Under the pieces are notes generated by a model. The model saw only the letters and a list, made by a program, of their open reading frames with translations, was not told the DNA's origin and ran no database searches. Made by a program: the position numbers and the translations under genes. A stretch of DNA of 64,000 nt from CBDCYS01 sp965226245 (GTDB lineage: Bacteria; Acidobacteriota; Terriglobia; Bryobacterales; UBA6623), in NCBI GenBank assembly GCA_965226245.1, contig CBDDCL010000015.1, positions 5,518,001-5,582,000 on the forward strand. The letters run 5' to 3'. Below are positions 8,343-16,640 of the stretch, in pieces (position 1 is the stretch's first letter; every line of letters starts with the position of its first letter).

Positions 8343-9290
8343 CTACCCGCCAATCATGCCTCGGAAGTATTCGATTGTTTTTGACAACCCTTCTTCGAGG
8401 TCCACCTTGGGTTGCCATCCGAGCTTCGATTGAGCCAAAGAGATGTCGGGTTGGCGCTGGGCTGGATCATCCCGCGGCAGCGGCTTGTAAACGAGTTCCG
8501 ACTTGGACGCAGTAGCCTTGCGGGTCATTTCCGCCAATTCAGCGATGGTGAATTCCCTGGGGTTACCCAGATTGACCGGGCCCGTGAAGTCCTCACTGTT
8601 CATCATCCTGATGCATCCGTCGATCAAGTCCGTGGCGTAGCAGAACGACCGCGTGTGCTGGCCGTCTCCATAGATCGTGATGGGTTGATTGCGCAAACAC
8701 TGCACGATGAAGTTGCTGACCACTCGTCCGTCCGCGACCGCCATCCGTGGACCGTACGTGTTGAAAATGCGGACAATCTTGACGTCCACGTTGTTCTGGC
8801 GGTGGTAGTCCATCATCAGAGTTTCCGCCACGCGCTTGCCTTCGTCGTAGCAGCTCCGTATACCGATCGGGTTGACATAGCCCCAATAGCTCTCCTTCTG
8901 CGGATGCTCTTTGGGATCCCCGTACACCTCTGACGTTGAGGCCTGCAGAATCCTGGCCTTCACGCGCTTGGCCAAGCCGAGCATGTTGATGGCGCCCATC
9001 ACGCTCGTCTTCACCGTCTTGACGGGGTTGTACTGGTAGTGAACTGGGGAAGCCGGACACGCGAAGTTGTAGATCTGATCCACTTCGAGAAAGATCGGCT
9101 GCACCAAGTCATGGCGGATCAGCTCAAAGCTGGGATTGCCGATCAGATGCGATATATTCTTCTTCGACCCCGTGAAGAAGTTGTCCAGACAGAGAACGTC
9201 CGCACCTTCCGCGATCAAGCGGTCACACAGATGACTTCCGAGAAATCCCGCGCCTCCGGCAACGAGCACTCTGGCTCCTTTTATGGACAA
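8343..9290 (-). CDS. UDP-glucuronate decarboxylase (UDP-xylose synthase)
   Basis: A 315-aa extended short-chain dehydrogenase that converts UDP-glucuronate to UDP-xylose with bound NAD. The Rossmann motif GGAGFLGSHLC is at residues 12-22, the acidic LDNFFTG follows, the active-site STSEVYGDP is near residue 120, and the catalytic tyrosine and lysine are in SCYDEGKR. IRHDL, NTYGPRM and DGQHTRSFCY are the hallmarks that separate UXS from other sugar epimerases. UDP-xylose feeds polysaccharide or glycan synthesis, which fits the glycosyltransferase and polymerase genes near 58-61 kb, although these are not linked here. Confidence 0.9.
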   Translation of the reverse strand: MSIKGARVLVAGGAGFLGSHLCDRLIAEGADVLCLDNFFTGSKKNISHLIGNPSFELIRHDLVQPIFLEVDQIYNFACPASPVHYQYNPVKTVKTSVMGAINMLGLAKRVKARILQASTSEVYGDPKEHPQKESYWGYVNPIGIRSCYDEGKRVAETLMMDYHRQNNVDVKIVRIFNTYGPRMAVADGRVVSNFIVQCLRNQPITIYGDGQHTRSFCYATDLIDGCIRMMNSEDFTGPVNLGNPREFTIAELAEMTRKATASKSELVYKPLPRDDPAQRQPDISLAQSKLGWQPKVDLEEGLSKTIEYFRGMIGG

Positions 9291-9743
9291 ACTGCCTCCT
9301 TGTCTAGATGAATTTCCTATGGTAGGCGGACGGAATCGTTGTGGGCAACCGGCCAGCGCTGTGTTCAGGGCCCCGCGAACTGCATAGCGCCCGTGTCATG
9401 TTGCATAACGCTCCCGAATGTTCAATGATTGTCTCGGCTGATTGACGGGATTTCAGGAGAGGGTGTGTCGCGGTAACGCCTAGCCCGCATTTCTGCTTTG
9501 GAAATAGGCCCGCACCTTGCAGTAGATTACGCTCGAGCCGCGCAAGTCGCGCAGCAGGCTCGCGCTAAGTTCCGGATCCGTCCATCAACCAGAACCGGGT
9601 CTTTTCGCCTATCCACAATCTGTCGAATCGCCTCCAAACGTACCGCCTCGCCGGTTGAATTGTTGGGCTGGGTGAAGACCAGCAAGCCACCCCAGGCCAG
9701 AGCGAGCAATTCCGCCCCGTACCGAATCGGTATACTAAAAGCG
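9291..9743. other. Intergenic, no gene seen
   Basis: About 450 bases between the divergent UXS and DCC genes. Open frames here have no family resemblance and uneven codon use. Promoters for both genes probably lie here, but I see no clear consensus. Confidence 0.4.
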
Positions 9744-10148
9744 ATGCCCACGGTGCAAACCACCGGAGAACCTGCCCGCTCCATCGTCGTCTACGACGGA
9801 GAGTGTCCGTTCTGCCTGAAGCAGGTCGAGAGGATGAAGCGGCGAGACATGGCTGGCGTTTTCGAATACGTGCCACGCCAGTCCGAGGGACTTAAGCAGC
9901 GGTTTCCCAAGCTGGCCGAGGGCGATTTCAACTCGGGCATGCGGCTGGCCAACCCCGACGGTTCAATCGACGTGGGGGCTGATGCGGTGTACCAGATCGC
10001 GCGCCGCCTGAGCGGTTGGAAACTCGTGGCTTGGCTGTATCGTGTTCCGGTCCTGAAATCGATCTCTCGCTCCGGCTATGGCTGGGTCGCGAAGCATCGC
10101 TCAAAGCTTTCTAAGAGGTGTGAAAGCGATGTGTGCGAAACCCCCTGA
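9744..10148 (+). CDS. DCC-family thiol-disulfide oxidoreductase (DUF393)
   Basis: A 134-aa protein of the DCC family, small thioredoxin-like proteins named for the motif DxxCxxC, seen here as YDGECPFC near residue 19. The later RLSGWKLVAWLYRVP stretch and an aromatic C-terminal helix are also typical of the family, where they pack against a membrane. The frame is open from 9498, but ATG 9744 is chosen because family homology begins just after it. Cellular partners are unknown; the two cysteines suggest redox or metal handling. Confidence 0.8.
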   Translation: MPTVQTTGEPARSIVVYDGECPFCLKQVERMKRRDMAGVFEYVPRQSEGLKQRFPKLAEGDFNSGMRLANPDGSIDVGADAVYQIARRLSGWKLVAWLYRVPVLKSISRSGYGWVAKHRSKLSKRCESDVCETP

Positions 10149-10760
10149 TCGGACCCGCCTGGAATAGACCCTGCCCAGTCTTCAGGTGCGCGTGCGACGG
10201 TCCGCACGCACACGAAGGATCGCCCTTGCCAGCGTTTCTTCTACTGCAGAGCCCGGAATCTTGGCGTCCTCGAGATAGTGAGGCGGCCGGAACAGGCGGC
10301 GGGGAGGACGGACTGCCGGAAGGCTTTCAGGATTTGGGGGGCTTTGGCAAGGTGCTTGCGGACGGCGAGAGGTCATAGACTGAGTTGCCAGAGCACGCTC
10401 ATATCCACTGCTCGCCCCTTAGTCAGCAGGCCATTGAGCCGTTCCGAAAAAGCACAAGCCATTTCATAAACCCCGCCTCAGGGTGAGGCAGCAGGCGAGG
10501 TGGACCATTCTAGGTTCCGGCAATGTCGCGGACTTCGTCCTGTGGCCGGGGCGTCAGCGAGTCAGACGATGCATGCTAGGCGGGTTCCGGTCGCTCAGGA
10601 ACCCCGGCTCTCTGCCGCCAGTCGTTTCGAAATTGAGATGCCGAGCAAGCTTAGCGAGTCGCGATAGATGATGCTGTCGATAACGGCTCGTGGGATGTCC
10701 TGTCCAGTGGTTCCGTAGGTGGCACTTGCAATGACGTACTTGGCTCGGGTTATGGAGGAC
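10149..10760. other. Degenerate intergenic region with unrecognised ORF fragments
   Basis: No intact gene. On the minus strand 10595-10840 is open for 81 codons and contains a plausible folded stretch (YVIASATYGTTGQDIPRAVI) that I cannot assign. It overlaps the enolase-superfamily fragment in another frame. The minus frame ending at 10182 is Pro/Arg rich and looks random. The region reads as gene debris next to the following pseudogene. Confidence 0.4.
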
Positions 10761-10976
10761 TCACAGCTTTTCGTCGTGGAACCGCGGCAGATTTCGCGTG
10801 GGAAATGCTTGGTAGGGATAGCGGCGGAGCGCCGCTTCATCCAAGTCGATCCCCAATCCAGGTCCCGTAGGCAGCTGAATGTAGCCGTTCTCGGCCTTGA
10901 GGGGATTGATCGATATCTCGTCGCCGCGCTCGGTGAAGTTGACGAAGTACTCCGTGATGAGAGAGTTCGACATCAC
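10761..10976 (-). pseudogene. C-terminal fragment of mandelate racemase/enolase-superfamily enzyme
   Basis: The 71-codon frame encodes the extreme C-terminus typical of mandelate racemase/galactonate dehydratase-like enzymes: a NPLKAENGYIQLPTGPGLGI stretch followed by DEAALRRY. These proteins normally exceed 370 residues. The catalytic TIM barrel with its metal ligands is absent, and upstream sequence toward 11100 has no matching frame. It is a stranded 3' fragment, probably left by deletion. Confidence 0.7.
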
Positions 10977-11128
10977 CGCGCACGGGCAAGTTGATGCGCC
11001 GGCTTCGGCCAGGCCGTTGCTCGACCTGCTGGCCGAGTATTCACCGGTAAAGCAGGTTTCGCACTAGACCGGGATTCTTGGCTCGCCGCTTTTCTCGCCG
11101 CGTTTTAGGGGGACTGAAATGCGGCTCG

Positions 11129-11815
11129 CTAATTGTTGCGCTGCAACGCGAAGATCGCTAGGTGGACCCGGTCATTGATCTGCAGCTTGTCGAAGATGTT
11201 GCGCAGATGGTTTCGAACGGTTTGATCGCTGATTTGGAGCCGTTTCGCGATTTCTTTGTAGCGGTTACCTTGTGCCACTAGGGAGGCGATCTGGCGCTCC
11301 CGAGGCGTCAGCGAACTCCATTGCGGAACGTCATCCTCGGGTCTTTCATACGCCCGGTAACGCCGCCGGACCGGTTCCTTGGGCGGCTCCGGTACGACGT
11401 CTCGAAACTGCGGATCCACCCAGGATGCGCCTTGCTCGACTCGCCGAATCGCCTCAACGAGAGTACTACTGCTGGCTCTTTTGAGAACCACGCCCTTGGC
11501 TCCTAATTCCAGAGCCAGCGAGAGTTCCAGACGGTTGTCGCTGGCCGTTAGAACCAGCGTGTTTACCGTGGAGCGGGCATTTTTCAAATGCCTCAGCACT
11601 TCGTGCCCGTCAATGCGCGGCATGTCAAGGTCGAGCAGCAGGACGTCCGCCTTCGTGTCTCGAATCAACTCACAAAGCCCGGCCCCGTCATCTGCTTCCC
11701 CAACCACCGAGAGATCGGGTTGTTCCGCGAGGATGGTTCTTACGCTGGCTCGAAACAATGCGTGATCGTCGGCGATGACAATTTGGATTTTGTGAGATTG
11801 GCTAGCGGCGGGCAT
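11129..11815 (-). CDS. NarL/LuxR-type response regulator
   Basis: A two-domain response regulator: an N-terminal receiver (acidic DD in IVIADDHALF, phospho-acceptor Asp in LLLDLDMPR at about residue 62, Thr in VLTAS, Lys in VVLKRAS) and a C-terminal LuxR-type helix-turn-helix (LTPRERQIASLVAQG, then DQTVRNHLRNIFDKL). A 55-residue charged linker joins them. ATG 11815 (MPAASQS) is chosen; a GTG five codons upstream (11830) is possible. No histidine kinase is adjacent, so this is an orphan regulator in this window. Targets unknown. Confidence 0.9.
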   Translation of the reverse strand: MPAASQSHKIQIVIADDHALFRASVRTILAEQPDLSVVGEADDGAGLCELIRDTKADVLLLDLDMPRIDGHEVLRHLKNARSTVNTLVLTASDNRLELSLALELGAKGVVLKRASSSTLVEAIRRVEQGASWVDPQFRDVVPEPPKEPVRRRYRAYERPEDDVPQWSSLTPRERQIASLVAQGNRYKEIAKRLQISDQTVRNHLRNIFDKLQINDRVHLAIFALQRNN

Positions 11816-12087
11816 GGCGGACCGTCTCACCTCACTGTCCTTATCGGGCCGGTAATGCGATCTCTAGAAGATCCCCTGGGCAGAATTGATATCGAACCCA
11901 ACGAACCGTCAGGCCGGCCCAAGCTGTTCTGGGCCCCGAGTGCCGCGCTACGGGTGTTTGAGAGCCCTCCAGTGTTGCGAACAGTTTACGGACGGACTAG
12001 GGGCCTGGCCCATCCCCCGCGGGCGAGGACATGTAAGATGGACAGTGCACAACGTCCTGAGTGAAGCTGAAATCAAAGGAGACGGCC

Positions 12088-13713
12088 ATGATTCTCCGAC
12101 CCTGTTTTTCCCTGCCGAAAAATCCGCTGATGAGGAAGCTTCTCCCGAGGGCGCTCATCATTGCGGCGCTTCTGCCGGCGGCAGCCGCGCAGTCCTCCAG
12201 CCTCGGCCACATTGACTTCCCTGCTTCAGGATCGCCCGAGGCTCGGGAGCACTTCCATAAGGGCGCCCTTCTGCTGCACAGTTTCGAGTTCGACGATGCG
12301 CGCGAAGAATTCGAAAAGGCCCGGCAGATCGACTCCGGCTTCGCCCTGGCCTATTGGGGCGAAGCCATGACCCACAATAAACTGCTCTGGCAGCAGCACG
12401 ATCAGAAGGCCGGCCAAGCCGCTCTCGAGAAACTAGCGCCTACCGCCGAGGCCCGACTCGAAAAAGCGCCCACCGACCGGGAAAAAGGCTACCTGCGTGC
12501 CGTCGAGGCTCTCTTCTTCGGCAAGGGCGATAAGAAAGCGCGATCCCAAGCCTATGCGGACGCCATGGGACGACTCGCCCGCCAGTTTCCCGATGATCTG
12601 GAAGCAGCCAGTTTCTACGCTGTAGCGATCCTGAGTACGGCCGGCGCGGAACGAGATTTTCGAACCTACATGCGCGCCGCCGGCGTCGTCGAGGAGGTGT
12701 TCGCCAAGAATCCCCAGCATCCGGGCGCGGTCCACTATTTGATTCACTCCTACGACGATCCGGTTCACGCACCGCTCGGCCTGCGAGCGGCAAGGGTTTA
12801 CGCCAAGATTGCGCCGGCCGCGGCTCACGCGCTTCATATGCCGTCCCACATTTTCGTGGCGCTCGGAATGTGGGACGAAACCGCTTCTTCCAATGAAGAC
12901 TCCTGGGCCGCCGCCGCCGCCCGCGTCAAGCGTAAAGGGCTGACCATCAAAGACCGTAGCTACCATGCACTTTGGTGGCTGCATTACGCCTACCTGCAGC
13001 AAGGGCGTTACCAGGAGGCCGAAAAGTTGCTGCAAGTCATGGAAGAGGACGCCGGGCAACTGAGTGTACCGAGGACGCGGCGCCACCTCGCCGCGATGCG
13101 CGCGGCTCACGTCGTCGAAACCCGCCGGTGGCAAACAGCAGCACGCGGCGCCGATTTGGATCTGTCCGGGATAAGAGGAGAGCAGGCCGTTGCCCATTGG
13201 TTTGCTAGCGGCATGGCAGCCGCAAAACAAGGAGATCTCCGGGCCGCTCGCCAAGCCCTGGCAGCTCTCCAGAAGCATGCCGGCACGGGAGCCAAGTCCT
13301 ACTCCTCCGGGCAACAAGCCGGGCGGGCGATGGCGCTGCAGCTCCGATCGCTGATCGCATTCGCCGGCGGTGACGAGAGGCAGGCGCTCCAGCTTATCAA
13401 GCAAGCCTCAGCCGTTGAGGACAAGATGCCGCCTGCCTATGGCCCGCCCTCGCCCGTCAAACCCTCACACGAACTGTTTGGCGAGCTGTTGCTTAAACTG
13501 AACCAACCGGGTGAAGCCCGCAAGGAGTTTGAGCGTGCGCTCGAGCGTGCTCCCCGGCGAGCTCTTTCCTTATTGGGTTTGGCGCGAGCAGCAGCCAGGA
13601 CAGGAGACACCGCTGCCTCAAAACACGCTTACCGCGAACTCCAAGACGTCTGGAGCCAAGCCGACAACGACCTGCCCGAGTTGAAAGAGATCGCCGGCAC
13701 CACGCCCGGCTAG
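12088..13713 (+). CDS. Secreted TPR-repeat protein
   Basis: A 541-aa tetratricopeptide-repeat protein. After a short basic stretch there is a signal peptide (MRKLLPRALIIAALLPAAAAQ) from residue 15, so it is exported. TPR units are seen early (HFHKGALLLHSFEFDDAREEFEKA), centrally (LHYAYLQQGRYQEAEKLL) and at the C-terminus (LLLKLNQPGEARKEFERAL). The middle holds conserved His motifs (HPGAVHYLIHSYDDP, HALHMPSHIF) that recur in this uncharacterised family and may bind a ligand or metal. ATG 12088 follows AAAGGAGA at good spacing; ATG 12130 is the alternative just before the signal peptide. Function unknown. Confidence 0.8.
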   Translation: MILRPCFSLPKNPLMRKLLPRALIIAALLPAAAAQSSSLGHIDFPASGSPEAREHFHKGALLLHSFEFDDAREEFEKARQIDSGFALAYWGEAMTHNKLLWQQHDQKAGQAALEKLAPTAEARLEKAPTDREKGYLRAVEALFFGKGDKKARSQAYADAMGRLARQFPDDLEAASFYAVAILSTAGAERDFRTYMRAAGVVEEVFAKNPQHPGAVHYLIHSYDDPVHAPLGLRAARVYAKIAPAAAHALHMPSHIFVALGMWDETASSNEDSWAAAAARVKRKGLTIKDRSYHALWWLHYAYLQQGRYQEAEKLLQVMEEDAGQLSVPRTRRHLAAMRAAHVVETRRWQTAARGADLDLSGIRGEQAVAHWFASGMAAAKQGDLRAARQALAALQKHAGTGAKSYSSGQQAGRAMALQLRSLIAFAGGDERQALQLIKQASAVEDKMPPAYGPPSPVKPSHELFGELLLKLNQPGEARKEFERALERAPRRALSLLGLARAAARTGDTAASKHAYRELQDVWSQADNDLPELKEIAGTTPG

Positions 13714-13788
13714 AAAGCAGGGACCGGCAATCCTGCCGCTCCTTCGCCGCGAAGCGGCGACGACGGACCAGCGGCAACCACGACCCCG

Positions 13789-14967
13789 ATGACCCAAACC
13801 GCGGACGTAATCGTAATCGGCGGCGGCGTGATGGGAACCAGCATCGCCTTCCATCTGGCGCGACGCAAGGCTGGCAAGGTCTTGTTGCTCGAAAAGTCCT
13901 ACCTCGGCGCCGGATCAAGCGGCAAGTCCGGCGCCAACATTCGCCAGCACTACTCCCACCCGCTTCTGGCAAGCATGGCTCAATCGGGTCTGCGACTGTT
14001 CGAGCAGTTCACCGATATCGTCGGAGGTCCCCCGGTGTTCACGCGCTGCGGCTTGGTCGTGGTGGCGCCCGCCCGCGAACGGGCAAGCTTAGCCGCTAAC
14101 GTTGCGATGCAGCAAGGGCTCGGAGTCAAGACCAGCCTGGTTTCTCCCGAGGAGCTCCAGTCAATCGATCCGCGGGCGTTCTTGAGAGATGACGAAGTAG
14201 CGGCATTCGAATCCGAAGCCGGCTACTGCGAAGCGCTGCAGGTCGTCTCGATCTTTGCCTCAGCCGCCGGCCGGCTCGGAGCGGAGATTCGGGAAGGCGT
14301 CGCTGTGACTGGGATTGATCTCGATGACGACCGGGTTACCGGGGTGTCGACCTCACAGGGTTTCATATCCTCCAGGAACGTTGTGATGGCGGCAGGGCCA
14401 TGGTCCGCTTCAGTAGCACAGTCGGCCGGCGTTACGCTGCCGGTCCAGCCTTGCAGGACCCAGGTGGTCCTCGTGCGCCGCCCGTGCGATTTCGCCGGCC
14501 TGCACCCCTCCTACGCCGATCTCGCGCACCAAATCTACTTTCGGTCGATTCCAGGCGATATCACCTATTTGGGAAACATCGATTCCCGTGAGGAGAGGGC
14601 TGTTGTGGATCCGGATAATTACAACGAAGTTGCCGATCGGGAGTTTGTCACGGAACTGCGAGCCAAGCTCAACCTCCGCTATCCCTCCGTAAGCCGCGGG
14701 GTCGGGCGGGGCGGTTTTTCAGCGTTGTATTCGGTCACCCCCGACTGGACTCCCATCATCGATCGCCTGCCCGGGGTGGAGGGTGTTTTTTGCGCGGCCG
14801 GCTTCAGCGGCCACGGATTCAAAATGTCCCCAGCGGTCGGGGAACTCATGGCTGAAATGGTCATCGACGGCGGGGCGCAAGCATTCGATATTCACCCACT
14901 GAGAGCCACGCGGTTCGCTGAAGGCGAGCTGTTCCGAACCGCATATGACTGCAAAGTGATGGGCTAG
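13789..14967 (+). CDS. FAD-dependent oxidoreductase, DAO family (sarcosine oxidase beta-like)
   Basis: A 392-aa flavoenzyme of the D-amino-acid oxidase/sarcosine oxidase group. The FAD-binding motif VIVIGGGVMGTSIAFHLARR starts at residue 8, with the acidic end of the second strand in LLLEKSYLGAGSSGKSGA. The C-terminal signature GVFCAAGFSGHGFKMSPAVGE matches the SoxB-like subgroup, where it closes over the flavin. Such enzymes oxidise secondary or tertiary amines, but the substrate is not readable. It follows the TPR gene by 75 bases on the same strand and may share its transcript. Confidence 0.85.
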   Translation: MTQTADVIVIGGGVMGTSIAFHLARRKAGKVLLLEKSYLGAGSSGKSGANIRQHYSHPLLASMAQSGLRLFEQFTDIVGGPPVFTRCGLVVVAPARERASLAANVAMQQGLGVKTSLVSPEELQSIDPRAFLRDDEVAAFESEAGYCEALQVVSIFASAAGRLGAEIREGVAVTGIDLDDDRVTGVSTSQGFISSRNVVMAAGPWSASVAQSAGVTLPVQPCRTQVVLVRRPCDFAGLHPSYADLAHQIYFRSIPGDITYLGNIDSREERAVVDPDNYNEVADREFVTELRAKLNLRYPSVSRGVGRGGFSALYSVTPDWTPIIDRLPGVEGVFCAAGFSGHGFKMSPAVGELMAEMVIDGGAQAFDIHPLRATRFAEGELFRTAYDCKVMG

Positions 14968-15091
14968 GCCGCCCGGGAACAAGAGCGGCTCGGAGGCGGA
15001 AAGACTTGGCACCCCATTGGCGGCATTGATCCTTCGAGTTCCGCGGCTCTCCCGCGCCCATTCGCTCTCAAATGAATTCACTACGGTCCCG

Positions 15092-15121
15092 TTGGCCGAC
15101 TACAGGCCCCTGTGTTACACT
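15092..15121 (+). promoter_or_regulatory. Probable sigma70-type promoter of the ferredoxin operon
   Basis: TTGGCC (15092-15097) and TACACT (15116-15121) are separated by 18 bases and lie 25 bases upstream of the ferredoxin ATG. They match the -35 and -10 consensus at four and four or five positions. This is a consensus match only. Confidence 0.45.
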
Positions 15122-15145
15122 AATCCCTGAAAATGGAGTGGGTGT

Positions 15146-15994
15146 ATGCAAATTGACCCCAACAAGTGCGTCGCTTGCAGCAACTGCGTGCCGGTCTGCC
15201 CCATGGGGGCGATCTACGTCGATCCCCAGATCAACCGCGCCACGATCAACTACGACGAGTGCGTCGAATGCGGCACTTGCCACCGCATGAGCGGCGAGCA
15301 CCTCAATCCCACGATGGTTCGCACCGTGCGCAAGCTGGCTAAATTCTTCCGCTTCCGTTTCGAGCCCGAACCCGATGTTTGCCCCACCTCGGCCTTTGTC
15401 ATGGAAGAGCTGGAATGGCCGCGCATCGCCCGCCGCGTCTTCAGTGATCCGCTGGTCGAGCACAAATCAACCGGCATCAAGGGACGCGGTACCGAGGAAG
15501 TCAAGACCAATGACGTCGCGCATCGCGTCGATGTCGGCGAGGTTGGCTACGTGATCGAGTTCGGACGCCCCGGAGTCGGCGTGCGCTTCCACCATATTCA
15601 AAGCATGACCAAGGCCCTGGCGAAGCTGGGCGTTACGTTCGAGCCGAAGAATCCCATCAGCCACCTGATGACCGACAAGTCGCAGGGAACCATCCAGGAG
15701 GACATTCTCAACGAGAAAATCCTCTCGGCGATTGTCGAGATCAAGACCACGATTCATGAAGTTTCCAACGTTCTCGATACCGTGATGGAGGTCGCGAAAA
15801 CGATCGATACCGTGGTCGCGCTGGGCGTCTCGACTCGCTGCGGCGAAAACGGAGAAGACCCCGTGCTCGCCCCGCTGCTTGAAGAGTTGGGCTACGAGTT
15901 CGAGCGGGCCAAAACCAATATGGGACTGGGCCGTATCACGAACGTTCAGAAGAAGGAGGAAGTCGGTGACCAACACCTTGCACCGGTACGGTAA
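15146..15994 (+). CDS. Ferredoxin-domain protein with a split second 4Fe-4S motif
   Basis: A 282-aa protein of unknown role. The N-terminus is a two-cluster ferredoxin: cluster one has C8-x2-C11-x2-C14-x3-C18-P. Cluster two starts normally with C39-x2-C42-x2-C45, but the closing Cys-Pro (C79-P80, CPTSAF) comes only after about 33 residues instead of three. Those residues are basic and aromatic (RKLAKFFRFRF). The rest (about 115-282) has no recognised fold; a helical region (VEIKTTIHEVSNVLDTVMEVAKTID) and C-terminal RCGENGEDPVL are notable. There is no signal peptide or membrane segment, so it should be cytoplasmic. It overlaps the next gene by 29 bases, so the two are an operon and probably partners. 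Electron transfer is likely; the pathway is not known. Confidence 0.75.
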   Translation: MQIDPNKCVACSNCVPVCPMGAIYVDPQINRATINYDECVECGTCHRMSGEHLNPTMVRTVRKLAKFFRFRFEPEPDVCPTSAFVMEELEWPRIARRVFSDPLVEHKSTGIKGRGTEEVKTNDVAHRVDVGEVGYVIEFGRPGVGVRFHHIQSMTKALAKLGVTFEPKNPISHLMTDKSQGTIQEDILNEKILSAIVEIKTTIHEVSNVLDTVMEVAKTIDTVVALGVSTRCGENGEDPVLAPLLEELGYEFERAKTNMGLGRITNVQKKEEVGDQHLAPVR

Positions 15995-16640
15995 GGCGGC
16001 CAGCTTCAACGACGATTTCATCGTCTTCGCCATCCCTTGTAAAGGGAAGAACGACGAAGGCGCGCTCGACAAGCTCAAGACGTTTCTGCGAATTTGCGCC
16101 CGCTACAAACCGTCCAACATGGGCAATTCCTCCTTCGGCAGCTACAAGCCTTCGAAGGCGTTGCGGCCGACGGTACACTGGAACCGCGACACCCGCCCCG
16201 ACTACGAGCCCGTGATCGCGGCGGTCGAGAAGGTCGGAACGGTCGCCGCCGTTTTCGACTCCCAGGAAAAAGCCGAGTCCTGCCTGAAGGACGTGATCGA
16301 GGCCGACCTGGGCTTGTCGATCAACATCAGCACCTCGGTCGAAGGCGCCAAAACGGCCGGCGAACGCTGCGGCATCCACCGCCACAGCGTGGAGTATTCG
16401 CTGGGCTTCTTCGACCCGCACGACCATCTGCCTAACAGCCAGGTGCTGGAGCTTTCCACCATGTGCGGCCACGGCATGGTGTCGTTCAACTTCGCTAAGA
16501 AGATGCTCGACATGGTGCGCGAAGGCCGCCGCACCCCCGACCAGGCCGTCTCGACCATGGCCCGCTTCTGTCCCTGCGGCGTCTACAACCCCGACCGCGC
16601 CAAGCGGCTGCTCGAAGAGGCGCGAACTCGCCAGGCCTAG
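15966..16640 (+). CDS. Cys-rich conserved protein, partner of the split ferredoxin
   Basis: A 224-aa soluble protein I cannot assign to a family. GTG 15966 is chosen because AAGGAGG lies seven bases upstream; the frame opens earlier at 15879 but reads as shadow of the ferredoxin. Cysteines C25 (AIPCKGK), C44, C106, C135 (ERCGIHRHS), C167 (TMCGHGMVS) and the pair C202/C204 (RFCPCGVYNPDRA) stand in conserved-looking, Gly-rich settings that could bind an iron-sulfur cluster or metal. His138/His140 lie close to C135. The 29-base overlap with the ferredoxin gene implies co-translation and likely a complex. Confidence 0.65.
   Translation: MTNTLHRYGKAASFNDDFIVFAIPCKGKNDEGALDKLKTFLRICARYKPSNMGNSSFGSYKPSKALRPTVHWNRDTRPDYEPVIAAVEKVGTVAAVFDSQEKAESCLKDVIEADLGLSINISTSVEGAKTAGERCGIHRHSVEYSLGFFDPHDHLPNSQVLELSTMCGHGMVSFNFAKKMLDMVREGRRTPDQAVSTMARFCPCGVYNPDRAKRLLEEARTRQA

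Noticed and set aside
10595..10840. 81-codon minus-strand ORF with YVIASATYGTTGQDIPRAV
   Set aside because: Looks partly like real protein but overlaps the enolase-type fragment in another frame, has no clear start signal and no recognised family; left as debris.
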